Positions 33,518 to 45,893 are shown, numbered from the stretch's first letter. The stretch is 64,000 nt of DNA from Cryptomeria japonica (GCF_030272615.1 NC_081414.1:766721653-766785652), one strand, 5' to 3'. The notes: generated by a model from the sequence alone, not told the origin. A program made the numbers and translations.

Positions 33518-35815
33518 ATGCAGATATTTAATGGCCGCCTCCTGTTGCCACTTTTGGCATTGTGGTTCTCTGTTCAATTTGTTTCAGCGAAACATACCGT
33601 GATTACACGGCGCTACAATTTCAATGTGGGTTATATATTTCTATGGAATGAGTTGAATGTTTTATTGTTAATGAAAGCAATAAACAAATTTTATTATTTT
33701 TTTGTGGGGTTCCTTCCTGGTAAGATTACTTGATTCTTCCTTTGTTGTAAATATGTACAGATCCAAATGACGAACGTGACCCGCCTTTGCACTACGAAAG
33801 CTCTTTTGACTGTGAACGGGCTATATCCAGGGCCTGCAATAGTTGCTCGAGAAGGAGATCGCGTGGTTATCAAAGTAACAAATAATGTTAAAAATAATGT
33901 TAGCATACATTGGTATCTCTTCTGCTCCCGCTGCTCAGTTATTTGATTAATAAAAATATTGCTATTATATGCTCATGAATTCCTTTAGTGGGTGCACCTA
34001 ATGAATTCCTATGAATTACTCAGGCATGGAATTCGGCAGCTTAGATCTGGGTAGGCGGATGGTCCTGCTTACGTCACTCAGTGTCCAATTCAAACCGGTC
34101 AAAGTTATGCGTACAAATTTATTATCAAAAGGCAGAGAGGGACACTGTGGTGGCATGCCCACATCTCATGGTTGCGAGCGAGCATACATGGGCCCATCAT
34201 CATCTATCCCAAAAAGAATGCTTCTTACCCATTCCCTCGCCCACACCAGGAAGTGCCTATTGTTTTTGGTATGCCCTTCACAACTCGTTGATATTGCCAT
34301 GTTGCCATTGTACATATTCCTAAGTTTAAAACCAAAATAGTGTTGTTGATAACGTGTTGCAAATTGCAGGGGAGTGGTGGAATGCAGACACTGAGACTGT
34401 TATCAATCAGGCAATGCAAAGTGGTGCACAAGCTAATGTGTCAGATGCATATACCATCAACGGACTCCCTGGACTTATGTATAACTGCTCTACCAACGGT
34501 GAGGGCGGGCAATCAAAATAGATGTAATATAAATAGTCTGGTCGCTATTGTTTAAATGTAAATGTAACAAAGGTCTTCTATGTAATGCAGATACATTCAG
34601 GCTCAAAGTGATCCCTGGGAAAACTTACCTACTGCGTATAGTTAATGCTGCACTTAATAGTGACCTGTTTTTCGCAATAGCCAACCACACATTGACTGTG
34701 GTAGAAGCGGATGCTGTGTATGTCAAGCCTTTTCAAACCAATACTATTCTGATCACTCCTGGTCAGACTACCAACGTCCTCTTGACAGCTATGCCTCAGC
34801 CACCCAATGCCACATTCCTCATATTAGCAGGCCCATTCGCTACGGGAACAGCAGCTTTCGATAACTCAACCAGTGCTGGAATTTTAGAGTATGTAACTTC
34901 CAATGCGACAGCAGCTAATTCATCCTCATCCTCTCTTCCTATGATGAAACCGACGCTTCCAGCCCCCAACGATACCTCCTTTGCCGCCAATTTTAGCCAA
35001 AAGATGAGAAGCTTGGGCAATCCGAAGTTTCCTGCAGCAGCTGTCCCTCAGAAGGTGGATAAACAGTTCCTATTCACAGTGGGGTTGGGGCTAAATCCGT
35101 GTCCCCAAGGACAGACATGTCAAGGCCCCAACGGTACCAAATTTGCAGCTTCCATTAGCAGCATATCCTTCATTCTTCCCACCACCGCTCTTCTTCAAGC
35201 ATACTACTTTAATCAGTCCAATGGAGTTTACAATACCACTTTCCCTGACAATCCGCCATTTCCTTTCAACTACACCGGCACGCCGCCTAACAACACACAG
35301 ACCCTCAACGACACCAGAGTCGAAGTGCTTCCCTTTAACACTACCGTACAGCTAGTTCTGCAGGACACCAGCATTGTGACCTTCGAGAGCCATCCTCTGC
35401 ATCTTCATGGCTTCAACTTCTTCATAGTGGGTCAGGGTATGGGAAACTACAATGCAAGCACTGACCCATCTAACTTTAATCTGGTGGATCCTCCGGAGAG
35501 AAACACAGTTGGAGTTCCCAGTGGAGGTTGTGTGGCTCTCAGATTCCTAGCTGATAATCCAGGTATTACTATCATTACTTAATCTTAGCTTCAATCGCTC
35601 ATTTAAGAAGATTTCAATAATATTGTGCTTCATTACATATAAACCTAGGCAAGCTAACCGAACGTATGTGTGCAATTGCAGGAGTATGGTTTATGCATTG
35701 TCATCTCGAGCTGCATACCAGTTGGGGATTGAAGATGGCGTGGATTGTTTTAAATGGAAATGGGGGCAGATCCCAATCTCTTCTTCCTCCGCCCAAAGAT
35801 CTTCCCTCCTGTTGA
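33518..35815 (+). pseudogene. Laccase (multicopper oxidase) with one nonsense codon
   Basis: Six exons: 33518-33625, 33761-33912, 34024-34268, 34370-34498, 34591-35562 and 35682-35815, all introns GT-AG, 579 residues if read through the stop (laccase-typical length). A signal peptide (MQIFNGRLLLPLLALWF ... VSA) precedes the mature start. Copper motifs are all there: [25 protein letters not shown] and [19 protein letters not shown]; the axial position is Leu. Many N-x-S/T sites suggest a glycosylated cell-wall protein. Plant laccases oxidise monolignols in lignin formation. The one defect is TAG at 34052-34054 where RSGWADGPAY has Trp (TGG to TAG), truncating at codon 97. This may be a pseudogene, a null allele or a base-call error; nothing else in the gene is broken. 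Confidence 0.92.
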
Positions 35816-37556
35816 TCACTTAACCTATAGATGTCTTCAAATTCATCATGCAACGTGTGCTTAGTTTTCTAAATCTCACTGCTACCAATTTTGTGCCAGT
35901 CCGAAGAAGAAAGAGAATATGTATGTCTGTGTTCTCTAATATACTAGAGAGAAGAATGTGTGTCTGATTACTCTAACATGCAATATACGTGGTACATCCG
36001 GTAAAATTTGTATTTTTTCAAAATGAAACAGTTTTAATGCATTTTTGCACCTACTTCAATTTAAAGCTCTCTTCCTTTATGGTGCACTTATTTTTTAAAT
36101 ATATGAACTTCAGCAATTTATATGATGCAAACTATATCCCTCGTTACTCAATTAAACCTGGAATGATGCAAACTATATCCCTCGTTACTCAATTAAACCT
36201 GGAATGGTATAAAAACAATTGATAAGTGTCTATAAACATCGCATGGTATTACAACTATCGTGCCATCTTTCCTAAATTTTAAGCTCATTTTTTTTCATTT
36301 CACTCCTCTTTCTTGTTGAGGAGTTTTGTCACACTAGATATTTGTAGGAACTATTGTGTGTAACTGTATTATGAATCACATTGATATGGTTATGCGTTCT
36401 TTACATAAATGCAATGAAGGATCTTCTTAGAAATATAAATTTTTTTTTTTTTTTTTTTTTACATTCATGGGCAATTTTTCAATATTGTGTGTACATGTAT
36501 GCTTCTAAGTGTTTTGGTTTCATATTTCGCTACATCTCATGCAAATTATCTTATGATTATGTATGAATAATGATTTAGTCAAATTAGTGAACAAAATAAA
36601 TATGAATTTTGACTATTACAATATAAATCTATACACGTTTGGACTATAAATATGAATTTTGATTTGTACAAACCATTTTATCAAATAATTAGCTATTTTC
36701 ATTTTTTTAACAATTATATTCCTTTGAAAAAGCTAAATAGCTTTTTCTATTTAACGCTGATGATATTTCAAGATAATAAAGTGAAAATCTATTTGTCTTT
36801 ACTTAGACACATCGGGTATGGGGAATGGTATATGGAAGAATTCAAATGTTCAAATTATGGTTTGTGAGTAAATTAATGTGGATATGTCTATATTATGTAA
36901 AACTGTAGTAAAAAAAAAATGCTAGAGTGGGGACATGAAAACAATGCATTTTTCTTTAATGGGACATGGAGTTTCTTAGCAACTATGCATCATCTATTTA
37001 AACAAAGAACCTTTCTTAATTTATTCAATTATGACACAACCAATTATGAATATTTAACTCTTCTCAAGTGAAGCAAATATTGATAAAGTGTGGGCTTTGA
37101 CTTATGTCAATGTTGTTGATGAAAAAATGCAACCATGTCTCAAATGATCCAAATACTTTCACCTTATGTCAATTATGTTCGTGTGAATGCGGTTTTATTG
37201 CAATCACACATAACTTAAGTTTAATTAGGTGGCTGACATATCATTTATTAGATACTAGTCACTTAGTATTTAATATCGTTCATAGTGTATTTGATCTTTG
37301 TAGTAGTTAGTTATCTTGTTGTTAGCTCATACAACATCACATCTTTATTATTTATTTTGGGTGTTTGTACATTTTGGATCATCTCAATTGAATTATTCTC
37401 GCATTGGTGAAATAACATCTGTATTTTTCTTCTATCTACTTTGTGAAGTGTTTTAGTTTGGAGGTTGTGTTATTGGGTTGCTCCAACATACACATACTAA
37501 AATTCACAAGATACACATACTAAAAATATTAACTAATATATACTTTGAATAGAAAA
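35816..37556. other. Laccase 3' flank, with a 41-bp tandem duplication
   Basis: No gene is seen. A 41-bp unit beginning ATGATGCAAACTATATCC is present twice in tandem (36122-36162, 36163-36203). The rest is AT-rich with poly-T at 36441-36461. No clear AATAAA lies within 250 bp of the laccase stop. Confidence 0.6.
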
Positions 37557-37702
37557 TGTATATGCTTAAAATCATCATTATTCAATTAGAAATAAAAGGA
37601 AATCACGAATCCCTAACTAATCAAAGAATCCTAAATAAATCAATGAAATAATGCGAAACAAAGTAATAGGAATATAAAATATTCAATTAAAACTTCTTAT
37701 TC
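37557..37702 (-). repeat. Element D left LTR, recognisable part
   Basis: It starts TGTATATGCTTAAAATCATC and matches 44515-44660 with a few substitutions (including AATAATCCTAAATAAA-like blocks). The LTR continues right of 37702, but its end could not be set because the partner copy is cut there. Confidence 0.75.
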
Positions 37703-38780
37703 CATGATCACATATGGCTTCCATTGTTCTTCTCTTCTTTGTGGTATGATGGCTCGTAGATATTACGCTGACAACCTACAAATGACACAAAGATTCAAAG
37801 TTTGTGATTCATCGTGATTGTTGAAAATGGAGATTGAATGCTGAATTTATAGATTATTGGAGAGCATTGATTGAGAGGTGGAACTTGGACAAGCTCACAT
37901 GCTAATTGATAGTTGTACTGGTGAATTGGAGGTGAAACAAAATTGATTTAATTGTTAATTGAATAGATAAAAGAGTTAACTGATTGATAAAAAAGCTGAT
38001 TGAAAGATGAAAAAGAATGATTGGAGGATAATTGATTGATGACAAAGAAAGCTTTATTTATAAAAAGCTAAGTGAAGATAGAAAAGAAATGATTGGAGAG
38101 AATTAAAGAAATGATGTAATTAATCAATTAATTGAAATGATTAATTAAAATAGATGGAATAGTTAACTGATTGATTTTTTTTTGGAAAAAAACAAAGTGG
38201 AAGATAGAAATAGGAATTGAAAAGATAACGATTTAAGTAATTAATTTAGCATGTTCTTGCACTTTGACTTTGATTTTCAACTTAATCTTTGCATGAGATT
38301 TAATTCAAATATTGAATTTATTTTAAGTTCAATTTGTTATTTGAATATATTTAGAACTTGACTTTGATTTTCAATATGATTTTTTAGATCATGTACATGT
38401 ATTTGAAATTAGAAGAAATTAATTAGCTATAGCCTTATCAATTTTAAACCAATCCAGTTGTGACGTGAGCGGGTGTTATGTTTTTTTTTATTGATGCACT
38501 TGAAGAGGATGATGACACCAACTAGGTGTTGATCTCATTAGATGGCATTATGGTTGTTTTTATCACTACATTGGCATTTGATGATTACACACATACAGTT
38601 GTTGACAAGTTGTTCTCTACAGTATGATCAGGATTGGTGATTTCATTGATAAGAGGTTCATGAAAAACTCACATAGAGGGATTGGGATCATGAGGGGGAT
38701 GAGGAGAAATGGTAAGTTCATTTGTGAGGAACATGGAGGATTATGACATGGAGATGAAGGGATGGAGGGATCTTGATCAG
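37703..38780. other. Element D interior or LTR remainder, no gene seen
   Basis: AT-rich, including a run of ATTGATTGA/AATTAATTAA-like short repeats at 37980-38180. No coding motif. Confidence 0.4.
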
Positions 38781-39840
38781 GATCTAGAGAAATAATGGGA
38801 TCTTACTTAGGACATGAAGGTGAAGGAATACTTTGATCTTAACTGGGAAATGGATTATTAGGAAGGATGTAAGGGATGTCCTGATCTTTCTTCGGATGGA
38901 ACTTGAAAGGAAAGTTTGTTCTTGAGACAAAAGGGTATCATTATGAATGGGATAGAAAAGAGCAAGGGGATCATCATAAGGTTCTTGGTTGGTGTGATTG
39001 ATAAACAACTAGGTAGGATGGAAGGGTTTGTTCTTGATCTTTATTTGTTTTAGGACTCCTTTCTTTTGATTTTGAATCATCTTCTTGACATGGGGAAGGA
39101 GTTTGGATATGCATGGGAGATTCTTGGAATGTTTCAACACATTGGCCTGATGAGAAAGGATTTTGAATCAGACTCTTTGAAGTGGGTTTTCTTGGAAATG
39201 AAATATATGATGTTGAATTTTTAATTTCTGAAGCATGTGAAGGACTAGCATCACGACTTGGATTAGATTGAATTTATATTATCGATAACCATTGGGAGGT
39301 TGTGTTAAAGATGGTGTGGACTGCTCTTGTGTGACTTCAGGGTATGATAAATGGTGAAAGATATGGAGGCTACTTGAGGTGCAAACTCTTAATGGGAAGA
39401 GGTATTTCTAGACATGGGCAGAAGACCTAATTGCATGATAGGTGACACATTGACCATGTTTGATTGATGTCCAAAGGGTGACATATTTGTAAATATGCTT
39501 GCAATCATTTGGGACTCCCTTGATGGTGTATTTAAAGACATAGGAGGATATTCGTAGACATGTGATGTGACTGAATGAAAAATTGATTATGTAATTGTGT
39601 GTGACTTTGGTAGTGGTTGACTTGTTTGTGCAATTTGTGGTGATGAGAGTTGTGTTTTTTTGTTGTATTGGTTGTTGGACTTGCATTATTGGATATGTTT
39701 GTTGTTGATATTGGTTTCTCATGTTTACTTGTGTGAGAATAGCTGGTATGTCTGATTTCATAATAAGAGCTTGCACACCAACCGACTCTAAGTTTATATT
39801 GGGATATCATAATTTTTGAAATAGTTTGAACATCTGGGAT
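38781..39840 (-). pseudogene. Element D weak Gag/spacer remnant
   Basis: On the minus strand two partly open frames are rich in Asn, Thr, Ser, Gln and Pro (39408-39810) or contain short acidic/Pro segments (38784-39008: NQEPYDDPLALFYPI). Composition and position resemble the N-terminal Gag part of A (14082-14765) and the spacer of B, but no capsid or zinc motif is preserved. I cannot prove the homology by eye. Confidence 0.3.
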
Positions 39841-40429
39841 CTACTGTCTTCACTTTTTTTAACCTTTTATTCCAAGATCTCTATTTCTCGAGCTAGTTTC
39901 TCTTCAAGTGATGGAGAAATAGGTTTGACATTTGTTTGTTCCTAATAAGTTTGATGCATATTTTGGGATATGTACATGTTGGATTGAGATAATTGATTGT
40001 TTGGTTGCAATGACATTGTCCCACGAAAGTGGGAAGTTTGATAAGGGTAATGTTATCTCCTAGAAGTTTGATAGCGTGTTGAACAACCATTGCACTATAT
40101 GCAATTTTTTTTTTGGATTTTTGAAGTTTACCTGGATGAAATGCAATGCTACTATGGGATGAAAGTACAACCCTACTTTTTTTTTTGGATTTTGAGAATT
40201 TTGAAAATGGACAAATGTATCTAAGGATGACAAATGCAACCTATGCTTTTGAATTTTTTTGACAAATTGGATTAAGGAAAGACAAGATGAAATGCTAAAG
40301 AATGAGAATGGAACTTTGGACTTGGACTAGGGAACACCCTAATTTTGAAGATAATGCAAAATGGAGATAATGATTTGACCCTATGTCTTATGAGGATGAA
40401 GACTATGCAAGGGCTTATGCAAATATAAT

Positions 40430-40860
40430 GAGGACTATGCAAGGACTTATGCAAAGATTATGACGACTATATAAGGAGTTATGTGAAGATTACGATGACG
40501 TATATAGGAACTCCATGAGGACTAGATGAAGACTATGCAAGGACTTATGTAAAGTAAGGACATAAATGAGGACTAAAATGAGGATGATAATGAGGACTAT
40601 AATGAGGAATAGAATGAGAACTATGGAAGGACTTATGCAAAGTAAGGACGTAAATGAGGACTATAATGAGGAGGATAATGAACACTATGCAAAAAATTAT
40701 GCAAAGAAAGGACGCAAATGGGGACTATGTAAGGACTATAATGAAAATATTGGTGCAAAGTAAGGAAGTAAATGAGGACTATAATGAGGACAATATGACG
40801 ATGATAATGAGGACTATGCAAGGAATTATGTAAAGTAAGGACGTAAATGAGCACTGATGC
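40430..40860. repeat. Dispersed short repeats rich in GAGGACTATAATGAGGA
   Basis: TAAGGACGTAAATGAGGAC or close variants occur near 40552, 40643, 40707, 40762 and 40838, each with AAGGACTTATGCAAAG nearby, and once more at 42299. Spacing is irregular (55-90 bp), so this is a degraded satellite-like block in element D. Confidence 0.7.
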
Positions 40861-41647
40861 TCTGCAAAATGGACAAGGTTAGCAAATGACAAACAACACA
40901 AGACACAAGAAATCGTTAGTGTTATTTAACCAAAAACTAATCTAAATAGGCATGTCAAAAGAGATAATAAGAACATGAAAGAATATTTAACTAAAGAAGC
41001 AAATATGATGAGGCATCTCCAAATGTCTCCTAACATGCTCTTGGCTCCTTCTCTTTTGTTCCTCTCCTCTCCAAGTTCCATGTGAGGGCTTTCAACCCAA
41101 TCCCATGTTGACAAGTGTCACCATGAGGAGGCTTGAGAGGAGAGATAAGGAGCATTAAATGCTTGAGGGGACATGATGGTTACCCTAGTCAAAGAAATAA
41201 ATTCTTTGAAGAGACACATGGGTTACATGAGGGTTAAGTTAGGGGTCAAAGTCCTTAACCATGGGTGCAAGTGGAATTAACCATTAATGGTCATGTAAGA
41301 GCCATAAGTGGTTTGGAAGACTTTAGAGGTTAATTTGTTGAACACACAAAGCATTAATTGCTTTTCAAAGACTTTGGAGTCTTTGAGAAGTGACTCCAAT
41401 TTGCTTAGGAATGTGACAATATTTAGGGGATGGATTAGGTTAATTAGGAAGGGTTTAGAAGAATCTAGAAGAGGTTTAGGCATGCAAGTGGGTTTTGTAG
41501 GAGAATGCAAGTGGGAGGAATTTTGGGATTTTCAATTAAAATAAAATCATTTATTTCAATTAAATGGTGTAAGTTGCATTTGGATAAATATTTAAATAAA
41601 TATTAATTTATTTACATGAGAAAAAGAAGATAAAGCATTAAATGCTT

Positions 41648-41870
41648 GAAGACTTTGAGGGAAACCATTAAAGGCTTAAGAAGACTCTAGAAGGAAGCCA
41701 TTAAGTTTGAAGACTTTAAGGGAAACCATTAAAGGCTTAAGAAGACTCTAGAAGAAAGCCATTAAGTTTGAAGATTTCAAGGGAAACCATTAAAGGCTTA
41801 AGAAGACTCTCGAAGGAAGCCATTAAGTTTGAAGACTTTAAGGGAAACCATTAAAGGTTTCAAGTGGGTG
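41648..41870. repeat. 61-bp tandem repeat, 3.5 copies
   Basis: GAAGACTTTAAGGGAAACC begins units at 41648, 41709, 41770 and 41831, exactly 61 bp apart, with AAGAAGACTCTAGAAG in the middle. Divergence is only a few bases, so expansion was recent relative to the decay of the element. Confidence 0.88.
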
Positions 41871-43337
41871 AGGATAAATAGGATTTTAAATAAATAATTT
41901 ATTTAAAATAGTTGTGCAACTTGCATTTGTAGGAAAATACAAGTGGGTAGAGGATAAAGGTGATTTAAATAAATGTTAATTTATTTAAATGTGAGAGTTG
42001 GGATTTTGGGGGAATTTAAATAAATATTAATTTATTTAAATGTGAGAGAAAATTTAATTAAATAAATATGATTTATTTATTTAATTAATGGTCTAAATTT
42101 GGTTAAGTGAATTAAATCAAATAAATTGAATAATTTATTTAATTAATAGGAGAAGAGGGTTAAGATGAATTAATTAAATATATTAATTTACTTAATTATT
42201 GATTGATGGTTAAATAATCAAATAAATACTAAATATTCATTTAATTAAGTGGACAGATTTATGTGACTACAAGCACTATGCAAGGACTTGTGCAAAGCCT
42301 AAGGACGTAAATGAGGACTATAATGAGGATGATACAAGGACTAAGGACTCTACGAACACTTATGGTCACAAGTATGTAAAATTTTGGACTTTGTTGGACT
42401 GTCTGATGTTTCAAGGTAGACTCTATTTCAAGTAACTTTGCTTGTGGGACAAGTCTATTTTTCAATTATGAGAACACTGTCTAAAGACAAGTATAGCTAG
42501 ATGAACTATGTTTTGATGAATTTCGAGAATTTAGTTCCACACAAGGTAGGGCCTAAAATATCCCAAATACTGACTCAGCACAATGATACATAAACAAACA
42601 TAGAAGACAATCTTAGGCTGGATATTGGAAACCATTCAAAGAGGGCCTTACAATAAAATACCGAAACAAGATGAACAACTAGAGAGTTTAGTAGCATTGG
42701 CTCCACTCCATGACACACACTTCTCGGGCATGCCAGTCTCTCTTACTCTGAAGATCCGAAGATCTTTTCATCGAGGGATTTCTTTCTCATAATGCAAGGT
42801 ACATGAAGGGTATCTATGAGATACGATTTACACTCCCAACATTAATGAATGTGGGATTTGAGCTACTAAGCTGCTTCTTATTGTAAATTTTGAAGGGTCC
42901 CGATCCAATGATGGATTCTCAAAGCAATCCACTTAACGCTTTAGTTAAGCTTATCGGTGCAGGGAATGCCCCCACATATGTTGAATTCACTAAACACTCT
43001 AGACGCCTGACCAATATATTTATATAGCAGCTCAAAAAACACACCCGAGAGTATGCTGAGAGAGATGATATACCCAACACAACCCAATTTGAAGTACCTC
43101 TTTGGGGTGATGAAATCCCCATCCAAAGATACCCCCCACTACTGAAAAGAAAAAAATGGGTGTCGTTATCACCTTTCCCTCTCTCCCAAGACCCCGAAGG
43201 CAGGTGGAAAGGTACTTAATGCAATAATAGGTCCACCCAAGACACACACAAAAAAGTCCCTTTTACCTTATATATTATAATGTGTGATTTATTCTATTCA
43301 TAGGCAGATTCATGTTCATTTTAAAGCCCAAACCGAG
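41871..43337. other. Element D interior, no gene seen
   Basis: AT-rich stretch with repeated AATTTATTTAAATGTGAGAG-like segments (41900-42060) and scattered copies of the 40430 repeat (42290-42330). The minus-strand frames at 42919-43247 have no recognised motif. Confidence 0.4.
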
Positions 43338-43600
43338 GTGTGAAATACACATGTGCATTTCTATTTTAAAACACCAAAGTGAAGTGTGAGATCGTGCATG
43401 TCAATTTTAATCCCATATTTATTTTAAGCATCAAGCTGAAGTGTGAGATCATGCATGTCAATTTTAATCCCAATATCAATTTTATGCACCAAGCCGAAGT
43501 GTGAGATCATGCATGTCAATTTTAATCCCAAGATCAATTTTAAGCACCAAGCTAAAGTGTGAGATCATGCATGTCAATTTTAAACACAAAATCCAAAAGT
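43338..43600. repeat. 58-bp tandem repeat, about five copies
   Basis: GTGTGAGATCATGCATGTC starts at 43384, 43441, 43499 and 43557 (57, 58, 58 bp apart), with a diverged first copy at 43338. Each unit ends in CACCAAGC(C/T)GAA or similar. Confidence 0.88.
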
Positions 43601-44479
43601 GCTTTAACCCTAAAGGATCCTGCAATCAAATTGTTAGTGGTTTCCAAAATAATTTGGGATGATCAAGCCTTCTCTGTAATTTCGCCACACGCTGTAAACA
43701 GGGAATCAATAGCTAAAATCGAAATGACAATTTGTTTTTTAATAACCCCAAAATAAAATTACACAGAAGATAGCCCTAATGAATTTCTAAGAGCTTTCAA
43801 AAAATGTAAGAATTTAAAAAAAAAGACATTAATTTGCACTCTGAAGAGCAGATTTATGGAAAAACATGAATTTTTAAAGATCTAGCTTTATGTTAATTAT
43901 TTGATATCAAAATAAAAAGTGTAAAGAAGATGCCTCTTGTGAAATTTTAAGAAATTTCAAAAAATGTAAGAATTTTAAAAAAAATTCTTTGATTTGCGTC
44001 CAGAATTTAGAATTTATTAAAAATATTAAAATGATCATATCTCGGTCAAAACAGATTGTTAATATCCAAATTTGTTACTGTAGGCGTGTCTCAAGATTCT
44101 TAACCTATTATAAAAAAATATTACAAAAATTCATTTATTTTCTTCTAAAAGAAAAGATTTATGAAAATAATTGCAACTATCATATCTCACTTAAAACTGA
44201 CGATCTAACCCTGATTTTTTTACTGTAGATCCGTGAGATGATCATTAACCTACAGTAAAAAAATATTTAAGAGATTATCAATCATTTGGAAGATGTGATA
44301 AAATCTTTGAACAACTTGCAATATTGCCTTGAACCTGATCTGCACAATTAGTCTTGAAATTCTTGAATAAAAGACAAATTAAGATCAGAAAATCTCTTGG
44401 AATATAAATTTAAAAGAGAGGTGTAGTTGCAAGATCCAATACCTATACTTGCAGGCATACACAAAATTCCAAATCAAAA
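43601..44479 (-). other. Element D leader region
   Basis: Noncoding, between primer-binding site and minisatellites. Two diverged copies of a block with TTTCAAAAAATGTAAGAATTT lie at about 43790 and 43956, and a TTTTTTACTGTAG segment also recurs (near 44080 and 44215). Confidence 0.5.
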
Positions 44480-44511
44480 GGTTGCGTGTTCGATTCACGT
44501 CGGGTTCACCA
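44480..44511 (-). other. Primer-binding site of element D: 32-nt match to tRNA-Trp
   Basis: The plus strand reads GGTTGCGTGTTCGATTCA then CGTCGGGTTCACCA, which is the whole T arm, 3' acceptor strand and CCA of plant tRNA-Trp as recalled. A normal site is about 18 nt, as in element B. The match extends into the variable-loop side, beyond tRNA position 58. It lies 3 nt from the LTR start. Confidence 0.85.
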
Positions 44512-44514
44512 AAA

Positions 44515-44660
44515 TGTATATGCTTAAAATCATCATTATTCAATTAAAAATAAAATAAAATCATTAATTCCTAACTAATCAAATAATCCTAAATAAACCA
44601 ATGAAATAATGCAAAACAAAGTAATAGGAATATAAAATATTCACTTAAAACTCCCTATTC
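44515..44660 (-). repeat. Element D right LTR, cut by T2
   Basis: It matches 37557-37702 and stops where T2 begins with GGGT at 44661. The LTR sequence expected next (CATGATCACATATGG in the left copy) was not found right of T2. Confidence 0.75.
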
Positions 44661-45893
44661 GGGTGGGTGCAAGAAGTTGGGTCCCAATTCTGTGGAAGTC
44701 TGTGAGCAGAAAATTTTGCCGCTACAAACGAGTGCCCATTTTTTTAAGAAACAAACACCTGTTTAGCTTCGGGTCCCCGACCCATAAAAATAAAATGGGT
44801 GCTCGTTCAGGATCGGACCACCGTAGAGAAACAGGTGCACGATTTTTAGAAATGGGCACACGTTTCTAAAAATGAGTAAAATGTGTACCCATTTCTAAAA
44901 ATGAGTAAAATGTGTACCCATTTCTAAAAATGAGTAAAACGTGTACCCATTTCTAAAAATGGGCACACGTTTCTTAAAATACTATAAATTTCAAAACAGG
45001 TGCCCGTTTTTTGAATTTTAAATAACGGGTGCCCATTTCATAAAAGATGAAGCGGGAAACACACCTATGCCTCGGTTTTGGCTTTCGATTAGGGTTGGTG
45101 GGACCAATCCTATGCTTGGACCTCCAAAAAATGGCTAAGGCATTGGAATACCACATTTTTGCCTTGCCGTAATTTTTTGAAGGTCTTCCTGATCGTATTT
45201 TTTGATGAAACAAAAACCCATTAGAGCTCTCACTTTCTTGACTTAAAAAATGTAAATTTCATAGTGATATGAGTTTTTTTTCCTATTTTTGTGTTATTTA
45301 TTAATCAAAAGTGGTACCTAAATGTAAAATAGTGAGGTTCAGTAAAACTTTAATAACTTTTTTGTTTTTATGTTTTTTGGAAAATAAATTATATGACATC
45401 AATCTACATACAATTCTTTTGAATATTAAAAAAAATTTAAAAAATATGAAATTTCATCAAATTATGGTGGTCGTACACCAGATGTTTTGAAAATGTACTT
45501 TATAGTCAATTAAAAATTAATAAAAAAAATATATTCAATAAAAAAATAAAAAAAAATATTCTCATCAATATTTGGTGTCTTAGGTATCTTTTCCCAAAAG
45601 GATTTGCAAAAATTCATTTATTTACGTCAAAATATGGTGGTCGTACACGTGTGGTATGGTCCCGAAACATGCATTTTGAAAAAGTGGTTTTTAAACATGC
45701 CTACTAAAAAGAAATTTCTAGCATGTGGGTATTGAAATAAATTACATATTTGAAAATAAGACTCCGAGCACTACATTTTCTATTACTAAAGTTTTTTCAG
45801 ATTCAATCTCTAAGTGCCTCAAATGACATTTTTAGCTCTACACTACTAACACTAATGACATTTTTGGCTCTACAATACTAACACTAATGACAA
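44661..45893. mobile_element. T2: short non-autonomous relative of T1
   Basis: The left end GGGTGGGTGCAAGAAG and GTGGAAGTCT match the right end of T1 in reverse. It is followed by an array of GGGTGCCCGTTTCT/AGAAATGGGCAC motifs (44700-45050), the counterpart of the GGGCCC arrays. 45250-45805 matches the T1 left subterminal region (2263-2840) in reverse, with GTGTACGACC motifs. No gene is inside. The right end is imprecise: a 34-bp duplication (ACATTTTTGGCTCTACA..) near 45827-45893 blurs it. T2 therefore looks like an internal-deletion derivative that a T1-type transposase could have mobilised. Confidence 0.75.

Larger units (their letters stand above)
37557..44660 (-). mobile_element. Element D: large LTR retrotransposon derivative without RT/IN
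   Basis: Minus strand. The left LTR segment (37557-37702) and right LTR segment (44515-44660) match along 146 bp; a tRNA-Trp primer-binding site (44480-44511) abuts the right LTR. In about 6.8 kb of interior no RT, RNase H or integrase motif is found, only a weak Gag-like region (38780-39840) and several minisatellites. It fits a LARD-type non-autonomous element using the same tRNA as A and B. The full LTR length is unknown because T2 interrupts the right copy and the left copy has no clear inner edge. Confidence 0.7.

Noticed and set aside
41648-43600. CRISPR array
   Set aside because: Units are contiguous tandem repeats of 58 and 61 bp without unique spacers, in a plant genome.
44480-44511. 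A tRNA-Trp gene
   Set aside because: Only the 3' 32 nt including CCA are present, next to an LTR; CCA is not encoded in plant nuclear tRNA genes and the 5' half is missing, so it is a primer-binding site.
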